Shown: positions 53,018 through 62,221, counted from the first letter of the stretch. The stretch is 64,000 nt of DNA from Ensifer sp. USDA 6670 (GCA_000421085.1 ATWE01000009.1:124001-188000); one strand, 5' to 3'. A program made the numbers and translations. Notes: a model not told the origin generated them from the letters alone.

Positions 53018-53968
53018 TCAGCCGTGTTGGCGGCGCCAATCAGTGGGTGTTTCACCGGTCAATTTCCGGAATGCAGCCGCAAATGCTGTTTGCGAAGCAT
53101 AGCCGAGGGAGGCTGCGATCAGCGCGATCGAATTTTGAGGATCGCGCAGCATGTTGATTGCCTGCTCAAGCCGATATTGACGCAGCCAGTTGTGCGGTGA
53201 GAGCCCCGTGCTTTCCTTGAACGCGCGACAGAAATGAAAACGTGACAGACCCGAATCAGCAGCGAGGGCCGCAAGGGACACGTCCGCGTCGGCGTCCGAC
53301 CGCAATCGTTCAATGGCCCGGCGCAGCACGTTCGGAGCGAGGCCACCGAGCGCCGGCTGATAGCTTGGTGCCTTGCCGGTATGTGCAGCCAGCAGGCGCG
53401 TGGCCAGAAGATCAGTCAACTGCTGTCTGAACAGGGTATCCAATGCCCTATTGCCTTCCAGGACATCGGCTGCGCTCAGGAGCAATCGTGATGTAATGGG
53501 GTCCGGATGCGCCGTTCGCTCCAGGAGGTCGGTCGGCGTGAAAGTATCGGTTTGGTCGGCAATGCGCGTCAGTGTCTTGCGGGGAAGATAGAGCTGAACG
53601 ACATCGACCGGTTTCGGAATATCCCATCGGGAGCTGGAGCCAGCCGGGATGATGATCACAACCCCGCGACGAAACGTTCCGCTCTCAATCGATCTTCCCG
53701 ACCGCCGTTCCATGCGCTGTACCGCGCCGTTGTAAGCCATGATGACATGGTCGGTCATGGGTTCGACGACGTCATGCAACGGGCCGTGGTTCCAGTGGGC
53801 GATTGCTCCGCCGGAGGGGTCCGCTGCAAGATGAATTGGCGCAGTCCTGAGAACGCGCGACATCTCGTTTGCAGGATCGTGGTCAGCAGCCGGCGCGCCG
53901 TCCCGGCGCGCCTCGATGGTCTCAGCTGCCGAGTTCTCGAGACCATCGCAGGAGCCAGGCAGGCTCAT
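53018..53968 (-). CDS. AraC-family transcriptional regulator
   Basis: 316 residues. C-terminal double HTH (VSLAALAADSGLSRFHFCRAFKESTGLSPHNWLRQYRLEQA and ALIAASLGYASQTAFAAAFRKLTGETPTDWRR) behind a cupin-like effector domain (RRGVVIIIPAGSSSRWD). The family activates nearby genes in answer to a small ligand. It is upstream of, and parallel to, the haloperoxidase-like and NDH-2-like genes, which are likely targets by position. Confidence 0.9.
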   Translation of the reverse strand: MSLPGSCDGLENSAAETIEARRDGAPAADHDPANEMSRVLRTAPIHLAADPSGGAIAHWNHGPLHDVVEPMTDHVIMAYNGAVQRMERRSGRSIESGTFRRGVVIIIPAGSSSRWDIPKPVDVVQLYLPRKTLTRIADQTDTFTPTDLLERTAHPDPITSRLLLSAADVLEGNRALDTLFRQQLTDLLATRLLAAHTGKAPSYQPALGGLAPNVLRRAIERLRSDADADVSLAALAADSGLSRFHFCRAFKESTGLSPHNWLRQYRLEQAINMLRDPQNSIALIAASLGYASQTAFAAAFRKLTGETPTDWRRQHG

Positions 53969-54349
53969 GGCCGCGCGCTCGTTGACTGGCGCTGCTTATG
54001 TGCGAGCCCGAAAGCAATCGCAGGATCATTGAGCATCCGCCAACGGTGGCCGACTTCGTCAGTCCTACTGCCCATCGCATCCCCCAAAGTCGCGAACGAT
54101 TTCGCCGTGCCTTTGTTAATTCGCGCGTTGTGTGATGCAGGGGAAATATCAAAAACTTTCGAGGGCCAAAACCTATTCTCCAGGATAGGTTGCCTGCGCC
54201 ATTGGACCTCGTTCTCAATCACGCGTGCCGGTCGGATCATCGCTCGTTGCCGCGATGGCCTCAAGGAATCTTGATCGCTGACGGAAGGAACGCAATGGCT
54301 CGAGTCTACTATCCGTAGTTGTCCTCGAGACTCTCCGGAAAACAAAAAG
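53969..54349. other. Intergenic region, no gene seen
   Basis: 381 bases between the AraC start and the cspA promoter. Short frames are open on both strands but none has a ribosome-binding site, a motif, or gene-like composition; base composition is lower in GC than the flanks. Confidence 0.5.
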
Positions 54350-54378
54350 TTGACATGACCGCCGCTCTCGTCTATGAG
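54350..54378 (+). promoter_or_regulatory. Promoter of the cold-shock gene
   Basis: TTGACA (54350-54355), 17-nt spacer and TATGAG (54373-54378). Transcription would begin near 54385, giving a leader of about 130 nt before the coding region, consistent with the long regulatory leaders of cspA mRNAs. Confidence 0.7.
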
Positions 54379-54515
54379 GGAGCATCGATACTTTGTTTGC
54401 CGATATTTGTTTTGCTGCGCTTTGCGCGTCTCTTGACGAACTTCCCTCTCTCAAAAGTCGAAACCCCGCTGTGCGTCGCCCAGCGGTGATCAATGTTGCT
54501 AAGAAAGGGTTCGTT

Positions 54516-54725
54516 ATGACCACTGGCACAGTTAAATGGTTCAATTCCACCAAGGGCTTCGGCTTCATTCAGCCCGACGACGGCAGCGCCGATGTGTTCG
54601 TTCACATCTCTGCTGTTGAACGCGCAGGCATGAATTCGATCGTCGAAGGCCAGAAGCTCGGCTTCGAGCTCGAGCGCGACAACAAGTCGGGCAAGATGTC
54701 CGCAGGCCAGCTCCGCGCTGCCTGA
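54516..54725 (+). CDS. cspA: Cold-shock protein (CspA family)
   Basis: 69 residues, a full cold-shock domain: [16 protein letters not shown] (RNP1) and [10 protein letters not shown] (RNP2), ending [11 protein letters not shown]. Single-stranded nucleic-acid-binding RNA chaperone of the cytosol. AAAGGG precedes ATG 54516. Long leader from a promoter at 54350 and an intrinsic terminator at 54784. Alphaproteobacteria carry several paralogues, so the gene symbol denotes the family rather than a specific locus. Confidence 0.95.
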   Translation: MTTGTVKWFNSTKGFGFIQPDDGSADVFVHISAVERAGMNSIVEGQKLGFELERDNKSGKMSAGQLRAA

Positions 54726-54783
54726 AGCTTTTTCGCCGCTGATGACCACGGATGTACTGGCATCGCGGCAAGAGGTTCGAAGA

Positions 54784-54807
54784 GGCCAGGCAAATGTCTG
54801 GCCTTTT
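54784..54807 (+). terminator. Rho-independent terminator of cspA
   Basis: GGCCAG (54784-54789) pairs with CTGGCC (54798-54803), 8-nt loop, followed by TTTT. It lies 58 nt after the cspA stop and before the next gene. Confidence 0.8.
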
Positions 54808-54854
54808 CCCGTTAAGGCGATCTTCGCGACGAAACTATATCAAAGGAACGACGA

Positions 54855-55235
54855 TTGAGACACCCGAACGACAACGGCTTTGCCGAACGACGCAATGCCG
54901 CGGCAGATGCAAAACGCCAGCTTCTGACAAAATTTGCATCCGCTCCCAAGCCGACCGATCCTGAATTGCAGGAAAAACTGGCTGCGCGCGAAGCGGCCAA
55001 CCGTGCCAGGGATGCCCGTCGCGCCGAGCGCGAAGCGCTGAAGGCAGCCGAGAACGAGCGAATCCTGGCAGAAGCCGCTGCGTTGGCCGCGGCTGCCGAG
55101 GCCGAGGAAAGGGCGGAAGCCGAAGCCCGCCAGGCAGAAGCTGCCAATCGGGTCGCGCGTGTCGTCGCCGACGAGGCCGCCCGCAAGGCCGAACGCGACC
55201 GCCGCTACGCGGCCCGCAAGGCCCGTAAGGCGTAA
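54855..55235 (+). CDS. DUF6481 family protein
   Basis: 126 residues, starting with TTG 54855 behind AAAGGA. The opening GFAERRNAAADAKRQLLTKF is the conserved DUF6481 motif; the remainder (about 35-126) is a highly charged Ala/Arg/Glu helix, probably one long coiled or single alpha helix (EAEERAEAEARQAEAANR). Members recur beside cspA genes in alphaproteobacteria, as here, and may be co-expressed by readthrough of the terminator. Function unknown; cytosolic. Confidence 0.75.
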   Translation: MRHPNDNGFAERRNAAADAKRQLLTKFASAPKPTDPELQEKLAAREAANRARDARRAEREALKAAENERILAEAAALAAAAEAEERAEAEARQAEAANRVARVVADEAARKAERDRRYAARKARKA

Positions 55236-55322
55236 CACTTCAACACCTGCACCCGATCCACGGGCGCAGCCCATTGCCCTCGCAGATGACCCCGGGGCGA
55301 GCGAAAAGCGAATCGGTTTATA

Positions 55323-56393
55323 ATGAGCGCACATGTCTATCCACCCGCTTCACTTGTTGAAGACAATGCTGGAGCGTGGTTGAAGACGCTGGCGAAATAC
55401 CGGCAACCCCGTCTGGGGCGTAGTGCCTTCGAACTGTTCGTCACTCTCGTTCCTTTCGTCATCTTTTGGGCAGCGGCCTGCCTTTCGCTGTCCAACGGCT
55501 TCTGGCCCGGGCTGATCGCAATCCTTCCTGCCAGCGCCTTCCTCCTCAGGCTGTTCATGATCCAGCACGATTGCGGCCACGGCTCGTTTTTCGCCCGTCG
55601 CGGGCTCGATGACTGGACCGGCCGAGTGCTCGGTGTCCTTACCCTGACCCCTTACGATTACTGGCGCCGTGCACACGCCGCACATCATGCGACGGCGGGC
55701 AATCTCGACGAACGAGGCGTTGGTGATATCACCACGCTGACGATTGCCGAATACCGTGCCCTTTCGCCGATGAAGCGCCTCGGCTACCGGCTGTACCGGA
55801 ACCCGCTCGTCATGTTCGGGATCGGGCCGGCCTGGCTCTTTCTGTTCAAGCAGCGCCTGCCGTTCGGGATGATGAACTCGGGTGCTTTGCCTTGGATTTC
55901 GACCATGGCGACGAACCTTGCGGTCTTCACGCTGGCAGGCTTGATGGTGTGGGCCGTCGGGTTGGGAACTTTTCTCCTGATCCATCTTCCCGTCGTGCTG
56001 CTCGCAGGCGCAGCCGGCGTTTGGCTCTTCTATGTGCAGCACCAGTTCGAGGAGACCCACTGGTCGGCGGGCGAGGATTGGCGGTTTCCCCAGGCAGCGC
56101 TGCATGGCGCCTCGCATTACGATCTTCCACCGGTGCTGCGTTGGCTCACCGGCAATATCGGCATTCATCACGTGCATCACCTGTCCAGCCGGATTCCCTA
56201 CTACCGTCTGCCGGAAGTGCTGCGCGATCATCCGCAACTTGCCGGCATCGGCCGCATCACGCTGTGGGACAGCTTCAGATGCGTCAGGCTCGTGCTTTGG
56301 GACGATCGCCGCCGGAGGCTGGTTTCATTCCACGACGCCGCTGGGTCGCTGCGCCGCTCCCTTACTGAAGATGGACGAAAGACGAAGTCATGA
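55323..56393 (+). CDS. Fatty-acid desaturase (membrane, DesA-like)
   Basis: 356 residues with several membrane helices. All three histidine boxes of the membrane di-iron desaturases are present: HDCGHGS (about residue 81), HAAHH (about 118) and HHVHH (about 282). It introduces double bonds into acyl chains of lipids or acyl-CoA. Lipid desaturases help adapt membranes to cold, and the cold-shock gene lies 600 bp upstream. It overlaps the next small gene by 4 nt (ATGA). Regiospecificity cannot be read from sequence. Confidence 0.92.
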   Translation: MSAHVYPPASLVEDNAGAWLKTLAKYRQPRLGRSAFELFVTLVPFVIFWAAACLSLSNGFWPGLIAILPASAFLLRLFMIQHDCGHGSFFARRGLDDWTGRVLGVLTLTPYDYWRRAHAAHHATAGNLDERGVGDITTLTIAEYRALSPMKRLGYRLYRNPLVMFGIGPAWLFLFKQRLPFGMMNSGALPWISTMATNLAVFTLAGLMVWAVGLGTFLLIHLPVVLLAGAAGVWLFYVQHQFEETHWSAGEDWRFPQAALHGASHYDLPPVLRWLTGNIGIHHVHHLSSRIPYYRLPEVLRDHPQLAGIGRITLWDSFRCVRLVLWDDRRRRLVSFHDAAGSLRRSLTEDGRKTKS

Positions 56394-56677
56394 TTGAATT
56401 GACGCCAACCCAGATCCGCGGTCTGAAGCTCGCCAAGGACGGTGACGTCCATCCCCAGGGGGGAAAGAGATGGACGCACCTGAATGCCCAGGTCACCTAT
56501 GCAAGACAGGACCGGTTCAAGGAGCGGCCGCAGAAGATCAAGTTCCTGACGACCGCAACCCTCAACGAGTTGCGCGAGCACAGCCTCGTGAAGGCGCTCG
56601 ATACGGATGTTCCGCCAGAAGAGTCGGCTCACGGCATCACCATGGCCGGCAAGATGCTGCTTCTGAAGATCAAGTGA
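56390..56677 (+). CDS. Conserved-looking small protein, function unknown
   Basis: 95 residues, start overlapping the desaturase stop, so translationally coupled to it. No membrane segment or known motif; residues LTPTQIRGLKLAKDGDVHPQ suggest a helical start and KRWTHLNAQVTYARQDRF a strand pair. I do not recognise a family. Coupling to a desaturase might mean an accessory role, or merely shared expression. Confidence 0.65.
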   Translation: MIELTPTQIRGLKLAKDGDVHPQGGKRWTHLNAQVTYARQDRFKERPQKIKFLTTATLNELREHSLVKALDTDVPPEESAHGITMAGKMLLLKIK

Positions 56678-56739
56678 GCACGCCCCAGAAGAATGGGGCG
56701 CGCGCGCTAGCGATTTTGGTCGACGGCCGCGGAGATAGC

Positions 56740-56766
56740 TGCGGGGGCCTACCTTGCGCCCCCGCA
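56740..56766. terminator. Stem-loop between convergent genes
   Basis: TGCGGGGGC (56740-56748) pairs perfectly with GCCCCCGCA (56758-56766) around a 9-nt loop, located in the 112 nt between the desaturase-linked gene and the oppositely oriented general-stress gene. A likely bidirectional barrier, though T-tracts are missing. Confidence 0.55.
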
Positions 56767-56789
56767 TCGGCTGACGTCCAGCCCTGGCC

Positions 56790-57395
56790 TTACGGCATCA
56801 TGCCGCGGTACCGCTCACGCTCTCGTTCGACCTGATCGAGCGTGTAGGGATCGGCGTTTTCGTCAAATCGCGACCATCCTTCCTGGGCATAAATGCTTCT
56901 GCGGGCCGCAGGGTCCACGATTTTGCGCTGTTTCAGGATCGCTTCTGCTCGGGGTGCGACACTGTCCTCGACCCTTGCCGTGACCAGAGTGCCCCCTCTG
57001 CGAACGCCCTCGGCGTAGACATGGGCGTCGTCTTCATCGACCCCGGAATCCGTCAGTGCGCCGATCAGGCCACCGGCTGCGCCCCCGGCGATTGCGCCGG
57101 CCGCCGCACCGGCCGCAGTGGAGGCAAGCCACCCGGCAGCCACCACCGGGCCGACTCCAGGAATGGCCATCAGGCCAAGCCCCGTCAGAAGGCCGACAAC
57201 GCCGCCTCCAGCGGCGCCGAGGCCAGCTCCGGCACCGGCACCTTCGGCCGCGTTCGAGCCGTCCGACGAGTAGCGATCGCCCGTATTGTTCGCGACAATG
57301 CTGATGTCGTCCGAAGGAACGCCTGCAGTTTCCAGATCGCTTACCGCTTCGCGCGCATCTGCATAGTCGTCAAAGAGCCCTGTTACGGTTCTCAT
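56790..57395 (-). CDS. General-stress-protein-17M-like protein with glycine-zipper segment
   Basis: 201 residues from ATG 57395 (GGGAGAACGAAT upstream). N-terminal ferredoxin-like RTVTGLFDDYADAREAVSDLETAGVPSDDISIV, as in the YflT/general stress 17M family. A central glycine/alanine-rich segment (GAGAGLGAAGGGVVGLLTGLGLMAIPGVGPVVAAG...) resembles a membrane-embedded glycine zipper. A second repeat of the fold (GVDEDDAHVYAEGVRRGGTLVTARVED) follows. Likely made during stress; its biochemical job is unknown. A small secreted-protein gene lies 32 nt upstream on the same strand, with an EcfG-like promoter in front. Confidence 0.82.
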   Translation of the reverse strand: MRTVTGLFDDYADAREAVSDLETAGVPSDDISIVANNTGDRYSSDGSNAAEGAGAGAGLGAAGGGVVGLLTGLGLMAIPGVGPVVAAGWLASTAAGAAAGAIAGGAAGGLIGALTDSGVDEDDAHVYAEGVRRGGTLVTARVEDSVAPRAEAILKQRKIVDPAARRSIYAQEGWSRFDENADPYTLDQVERERERYRGMMP

Positions 57396-57427
57396 ATTCG
57401 TTCTCCCTTTCCTTTGGTGTCTGTGGA

Positions 57428-57742
57428 CTACTGCGCTGTTACGTTGCCCTGGTAGTCGAGAGCGACCGAAACGGATTTGCCCTCCTTCATCGCAGTTGCC
57501 TGCCACACACCCTTGTCGTCGAGCTTCAATCCGCTGACCTCGGTATATCCGGCCTCTTCGATCCGTTCCTTCGCTTGAGCTTCAGTGAAGCTGTTTGCGC
57601 CTGCGACGGGTGCCGTCGGATTCTGCGAGTCGGGCGTTGCCACCGCAGGCGTTTCTCCTTCCGGTGAAGGCGTCGTCTGCGCAAGTGATGTCGTGGCCAC
57701 GGCGCTCATCAGTGCTGCCGCGGCAATGATCATATTTTTCAT
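57428..57742 (-). CDS. Small secreted PepSY-like protein
   Basis: 104 residues. Signal peptide (cleavage near LAQT, residue 21), a Pro/Ala/Thr linker, then NSFTEAQAKERIEEAGYTEVSGLKLDDKGVWQATAMKEGKSVSVALDYQGNVTAQ, the strand-helix pattern of PepSY domains. Probably periplasmic. An EcfG-like promoter lies 44 nt upstream of its start codon and would co-express the stress protein behind it. Specific function unknown. Confidence 0.82.
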   Translation of the reverse strand: MKNMIIAAAALMSAVATTSLAQTTPSPEGETPAVATPDSQNPTAPVAGANSFTEAQAKERIEEAGYTEVSGLKLDDKGVWQATAMKEGKSVSVALDYQGNVTAQ

Positions 57743-57785
57743 GTGGTTACCTCTTCAGAAGACCGCGATTGATCCCCGTCGCAGA

Positions 57786-57810
57786 AACCCGCCGGGAGGA
57801 GAATGGTTCC
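57786..57810 (-). promoter_or_regulatory. EcfG-like promoter (one mismatch)
   Basis: Minus strand GGAAC (57810-57806), 16-nt spacer, GGTT (57789-57786) against consensus CGTT. It is directed at the PepSY-like and general-stress genes, a sensible target set for the general stress sigma factor. Confidence 0.5.
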
Positions 57811-57934
57811 CGGCGCGATGCTCCGGCTTGTCATGCTGGGCGGCGCCAAACACTGCCCTACCTTCTTGCACAAGGTTCCTTGCCTGCTGGGTCGCAGCCC
57901 AAGCGGCCGTTTGAGTGATGTGGTGGAGGGTACG

Positions 57935-59941
57935 GTGCTGAAGTTCTCGCGTGGCATTAATCAGGATCGTGCTGCAGCCGCAGGCGGCCTGCAGCAAATC
58001 GCGTTTGCGCGCGGCGCAGCAACCGCGGCGCAGCCGTCACGTCTGCCGACCCTCATCGCAACCGCTGCCACGGTTGCCGTTCTCTATTTCGCCCGCGACG
58101 TCTTCCTGCCGCTGGCTATCGCCATTCTGCTCACCTTTGCGCTCGCGCCGCTGGTTTCGAGGCTGCGTCGAGTCGGTTGTCCCCGTTCGGTGGCCGTTAT
58201 CGGGACGGTGACGACGGCTTTTCTGTTCCTGTCCGCATTCGGCGTGGTCATAGCGATGCAAGTGAGCGAGGTGGCTCAGAACCTGCCGACCTATCAGTAC
58301 AACATCGTCGAGAAGGTCAGGACCCTGAAGGAGACCGGATCGGAAAGCCAGATCCTTGAACGCATTGGCCGCGTGATAGAGAGGATCAGCACGGAGATCA
58401 GCCGGCCGGAACCGGAGGTACGCGCCTCACCCGAACCCACGCCGGAGACCGAGCCGCTGCTCGTGGAGATCTTCTCTCCACAGCGGCCCGTCGAGACACT
58501 GAAGAATATCATCAATCCCCTGCTTGGCCCGTTGGCGACGACTGGTCTCGTCATCGTCGTAGTCATCTTCATGCTGTTCGAGCGGGAGGAGCTGCGCGAC
58601 CGTTTCATTCGGCTGGTCGGCTACGGTGACCTGCATCGAACCACCGAGGCACTTCAGGACGCGGGTGCTCGTGTCGGCCGGTATCTGCTCATGCAGTTGG
58701 TCGTGAACATCACCTACGGCATTCCGCTGGCTATCGGCCTGTCGCTGCTCGGCATCCCCAATGCGGTCCTCTGGGGGATGCTCGCTATCGTGCTGCGCTT
58801 CGTCCCCTATATCGGACCGGTTATTGCTGCAGCTTTGCCGTTGTTCCTCGCTTTTGCCGCGGCACCTGGATGGAGCCTGCTCGTTTGGACCGCAGCCTTG
58901 TTCATTGTCCTCGAACTCTTGAGCAACAATGTCGTCGAGCCTTGGCTTTACGGTTCCCGCACCGGTCTGTCGCCGCTTGCGATCATCGTCGCAGCGATCT
59001 TCTGGGCATGGCTCTGGGGACCAGTCGGATTGGTTCTCTCGACACCGCTTACCGTGTGCCTCGTCGTTCTCGGCCGTCACGTCCCGCAATTCGAATTTCT
59101 GGAGATCCTGCTGGGCAATGAGCCCGTGCTCGATCCGAAGGAGCGCCTCTATCAGCGTCTGCTTGCCGGAGATCCGGATGAGGCGACGGACAATGCGGAA
59201 GACATGCTGGAGGAGAAATATCTCGTCGAGTTCTACGACACGGTTGCAATTCCCGCTCTGCTCCTGGCAGAGCGGGACCGCGCACGGGGCGCCCTGACGA
59301 ATGCGCAGGCGGCTCAGATTGCCCAGAGTGCCAGCACCCTCATCGCCAATCTCGAGGAGATTGCCGGAGAAGAGGAAGGGGAGGAGGAAACGAGCGCGGA
59401 AACGCAGGAAGGTGACGATGATGATGCGGACGAATATGATCTTCCCCCCGGCGACGGGAAATCTGTCCTGTGCGTCGGAGGGCGCAGTGATCTCGATGAC
59501 GCTACCGCATCGATGCTCGCCCAGACCCTTTGGATCCAGGGCGCGGATGCGGCCCACGCCAGTCACGAAGTCCTCAAGGCCGGCAACATAAAGGCTCTGA
59601 AGCTCGAGGGGCGAAACGCAGTCGTCCTGAGCGTCCTCGACCGGGATTTCATGAGACATGCCAAGTTTACCGTGCGTCGACTGAAACGCATGGCGCCTGA
59701 GGCGCGCATCGGAATCGTTCTGTGGCAAGAGGATGGCCGGCCCGGAACAGCCGAAAGAGACCAGCTCGTTGAATCGTTGCAGGCCGACTTCGTGGTATTC
59801 GGGATGGCCGACGCCGTGCGCGAGTCGCTTTCAGACGCATTGCCCCGGTCCTTGAAACTCGCCCATCCAAAGATCGCACCCGGATACGCTATGCGGAGAA
59901 GCAAGCGTACGGGCAGGGAAAGCACGGTCAAAGCGGAATAG
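57935..59941 (+). CDS. AI-2E-family permease with a long cytoplasmic C-terminal extension
   Basis: 668 residues from GTG 57935 (GGAGG 5 nt upstream; the frame is open to 57803). Core at about 40-390 has the eight-helix AI-2E/PerM pattern, with the large loop (EPEVRASPEPTPETEPLL) between the first helices and RFVPYIGPVIAAALPLFLAF and SNNVVEPWLYGSRTGLSPLAIIVAAIFW in the second half. Typical members are about 350 residues; this one adds an acidic linker (about 473-505, EEEGEEE and DDDDADEYD) and a C-terminal alpha/beta domain (about 505-640, KSVLCVGGRSDLDD ... IGIVLW) reminiscent of a Rossmann/B12-binding-like fold. The transported solute is unknown; the tail could be a regulatory sensor. Confidence 0.85.
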   Translation: MLKFSRGINQDRAAAAGGLQQIAFARGAATAAQPSRLPTLIATAATVAVLYFARDVFLPLAIAILLTFALAPLVSRLRRVGCPRSVAVIGTVTTAFLFLSAFGVVIAMQVSEVAQNLPTYQYNIVEKVRTLKETGSESQILERIGRVIERISTEISRPEPEVRASPEPTPETEPLLVEIFSPQRPVETLKNIINPLLGPLATTGLVIVVVIFMLFEREELRDRFIRLVGYGDLHRTTEALQDAGARVGRYLLMQLVVNITYGIPLAIGLSLLGIPNAVLWGMLAIVLRFVPYIGPVIAAALPLFLAFAAAPGWSLLVWTAALFIVLELLSNNVVEPWLYGSRTGLSPLAIIVAAIFWAWLWGPVGLVLSTPLTVCLVVLGRHVPQFEFLEILLGNEPVLDPKERLYQRLLAGDPDEATDNAEDMLEEKYLVEFYDTVAIPALLLAERDRARGALTNAQAAQIAQSASTLIANLEEIAGEEEGEEETSAETQEGDDDDADEYDLPPGDGKSVLCVGGRSDLDDATASMLAQTLWIQGADAAHASHEVLKAGNIKALKLEGRNAVVLSVLDRDFMRHAKFTVRRLKRMAPEARIGIVLWQEDGRPGTAERDQLVESLQADFVVFGMADAVRESLSDALPRSLKLAHPKIAPGYAMRRSKRTGRESTVKAE

Positions 59942-60031
59942 ATCATGAAATGCCGGCTGGCACCGTTCGGAGCTTACGGCGTTTTAAGACGTTCGGCTCA
60001 ATGATAAGCAGTCCCGTCAGGAGGAGTGCGG

Positions 60032-62221
60032 ATGAGGTTTGTGGCCGGCAAAGTCGCGGTTTTCAGGTGGATGCTGCCCTTGGCCATCGCCATGGCCTTG
60101 ATGGGCGGCATATACCTGGCCGTCCGTTGGTCGGCGCAGCAATCGGACGCTGTGGCGGTGAGGCGGCAGCAACAGCTCGTAGAGCTTGTCATCTCCAAGA
60201 TGCAAGGCAGCATCGCCCATGATCAGGAGAGTGTCACCGTCTGGGATGACGCCGTCAGAAAAGTGTCGCAGGAATGGGATCCGCGGTGGATCGATTCCAA
60301 CCTGGGTAGTTGGATGCACAGCTATTTCCGGCACGATGGCGCCTTCGTGATCAGCCCGGATCATAAGCCCTTATACGCCTTTCTCGCCGGAGAGACCGAC
60401 GAGCAGGAAGCTTTCAGCAATATAGCCGCAGAGGCAATGCCGCTCATAGCCAGGCTGCAGGAGAGGCTCGCGGCAGGCGACGATGGAGGAACGAGTGAGC
60501 AGGTGCTGTCGATCGGCGAGAGCGATCTCGTTCGCACGGAGGGTCGTCCGGCGATTATCAGCGTCAAACCGATCGTGTCGGACACCGGCGATATCGTTCA
60601 GGAGCCCGGCAGGGAGTTTCTGCACTTGGCGCTGCGTTTTCTCGACGGCGATTTCCTCACCCATCTCGGTGAGGACTATGGTTTTGAGAACCTGCGTTTT
60701 TCAGTTTTGCCGGATTCTGGTCGGGAGCGGTCCTATGCTCCGATCGTATCATCATCGGGAGAAACGATAGGATATTTCTCATGGCTCCCGTTCAGACCCG
60801 GTGCCGATGTGATGAAAGCCACGGCGCCGGTGCTTCTGGTCGCCGGGGTCCTCCTTTTTGCTCTCACGAGCGCGCTCAGTATCGTATTGCGGAGGCGGTC
60901 GAGACGCCTGCAGGAAAGCCAGGCGGAGCTCAACCATCTGGCGCGTCACGATCCGCTAACGGGGCTTGCCAATCGTGCGTCTTTCAACCGGTTGCTGGCG
61001 CGGGTCGTCGCTACTTCGACGGCCGATCAAGCCAATGCTCTTCTGTATCTCGATCTCGACCGCTTCAAGCAGGTGAACGACACACTCGGCCATCCTGTTG
61101 GCGATCGGCTGATGGTCGAGGTCGCGAAGCGGCTTAAGGAAACCGCTGACGGTGCCGCTATTTCCAGAATTGGTGGCGATGAGTTTACCATCATCGTCGC
61201 CCGTACCCGTCAGGACGAGGTGGAGAAACTATGTGACGCGCTGATCGCTGCGATCCGCCGGCCTTTCGAGATAGACGGACAGCCCATTCTTATCGGGCTC
61301 TCGATAGGCGTGGCGGTCGCGACCGGAAATGGCGCCGACCCTATCGAGATCACGCGCAAAGCCGATATCGCGCTTTACCACGCCAAGGCGGCCGGGCGGA
61401 ACCGCTACGCAGTCTTCGGTCCTCACATGGACGAACTGATCAGAACGAAGCGGGACCTCGAGCAGGACCTGCGAGCGGCGCTGGACGCAGGCAATCAGCT
61501 CGAAGTCTTCTATCAGCCCGTTTATTCGGCGCTGTCCCACGAGATAAGCTCGCTGGAAGCTCTCATTCGCTGGCGGCACCCGAGCAAAGGTTTCATAGCA
61601 CCGGATGCCTTCGTTCCGCTTGCGGAGACTGCGGGCCTTATCGATCGCCTCGGCGCGTTCGTGCTGAAGGAAGCCTGTGCTACCGCGCGTGAATTTCCGG
61701 GCCTCGACATTGCCGTGAACGTCTCCGCGGTCGAGCTTGGACAGCGCCATTATGCTGCTCACGTCCTCTCACTGCTGCGGCAGTTCGGGATCGAGCCGTC
61801 GAGACTGGAGCTCGAGATCACCGAAACCGCTCTCCTCGACGAGGCAGGCGTCTGCGAAAAAAACATCACGGCGCTGCGCGAGTTCGGCGTCAAGTTCGCA
61901 CTTGACGATTTCGGTACGGGCTTCTCCTCATTTGGGCGGTTGCAGCGGCTGGAGGTCGACCGGATCAAGATCGATCGCTCTTTCGTCCACGCCTTCGACC
62001 GGCCCGGTGGCGGTGTGGCGGTCGTGCAGTCCATCGTCGGCGTGGCGCATGCGAAGGGCCTGCGCATCACGGCCGAAGGGGTGGAAACCGAGGAGCAGAG
62101 CGAGATCCTGCGCAAGCTTGGCTGTGACGAATTGCAGGGCTTCCATCTGTCCAGGCCGATGTCGAAGAATTCACTTCGTCAACTTCTTGGCACAGACAAG
62201 GCTCGAGGAACTTCCTTCTAG
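60032..62221 (+). CDS. CHASE4-like GGDEF-EAL c-di-GMP enzyme
   Basis: 729 residues from ATG 60032 (GGAGGAG upstream). Two membrane helices (about 12-35 and 265-285) enclose a periplasmic CHASE4-like sensor domain. GGDEF domain with the intact active-site GGDEF (IGGDEFTIIVA), then an EAL domain with EALIRW, plus DDFGTGFSS and the downstream catalytic glutamate region AEGVETEEQ. All needed residues for both synthesis and hydrolysis are present, so the net direction depends on regulation. Produces or degrades c-di-GMP, controlling motility, adhesion or exopolysaccharide. Confidence 0.93.
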   Translation: MRFVAGKVAVFRWMLPLAIAMALMGGIYLAVRWSAQQSDAVAVRRQQQLVELVISKMQGSIAHDQESVTVWDDAVRKVSQEWDPRWIDSNLGSWMHSYFRHDGAFVISPDHKPLYAFLAGETDEQEAFSNIAAEAMPLIARLQERLAAGDDGGTSEQVLSIGESDLVRTEGRPAIISVKPIVSDTGDIVQEPGREFLHLALRFLDGDFLTHLGEDYGFENLRFSVLPDSGRERSYAPIVSSSGETIGYFSWLPFRPGADVMKATAPVLLVAGVLLFALTSALSIVLRRRSRRLQESQAELNHLARHDPLTGLANRASFNRLLARVVATSTADQANALLYLDLDRFKQVNDTLGHPVGDRLMVEVAKRLKETADGAAISRIGGDEFTIIVARTRQDEVEKLCDALIAAIRRPFEIDGQPILIGLSIGVAVATGNGADPIEITRKADIALYHAKAAGRNRYAVFGPHMDELIRTKRDLEQDLRAALDAGNQLEVFYQPVYSALSHEISSLEALIRWRHPSKGFIAPDAFVPLAETAGLIDRLGAFVLKEACATAREFPGLDIAVNVSAVELGQRHYAAHVLSLLRQFGIEPSRLELEITETALLDEAGVCEKNITALREFGVKFALDDFGTGFSSFGRLQRLEVDRIKIDRSFVHAFDRPGGGVAVVQSIVGVAHAKGLRITAEGVETEEQSEILRKLGCDELQGFHLSRPMSKNSLRQLLGTDKARGTSF

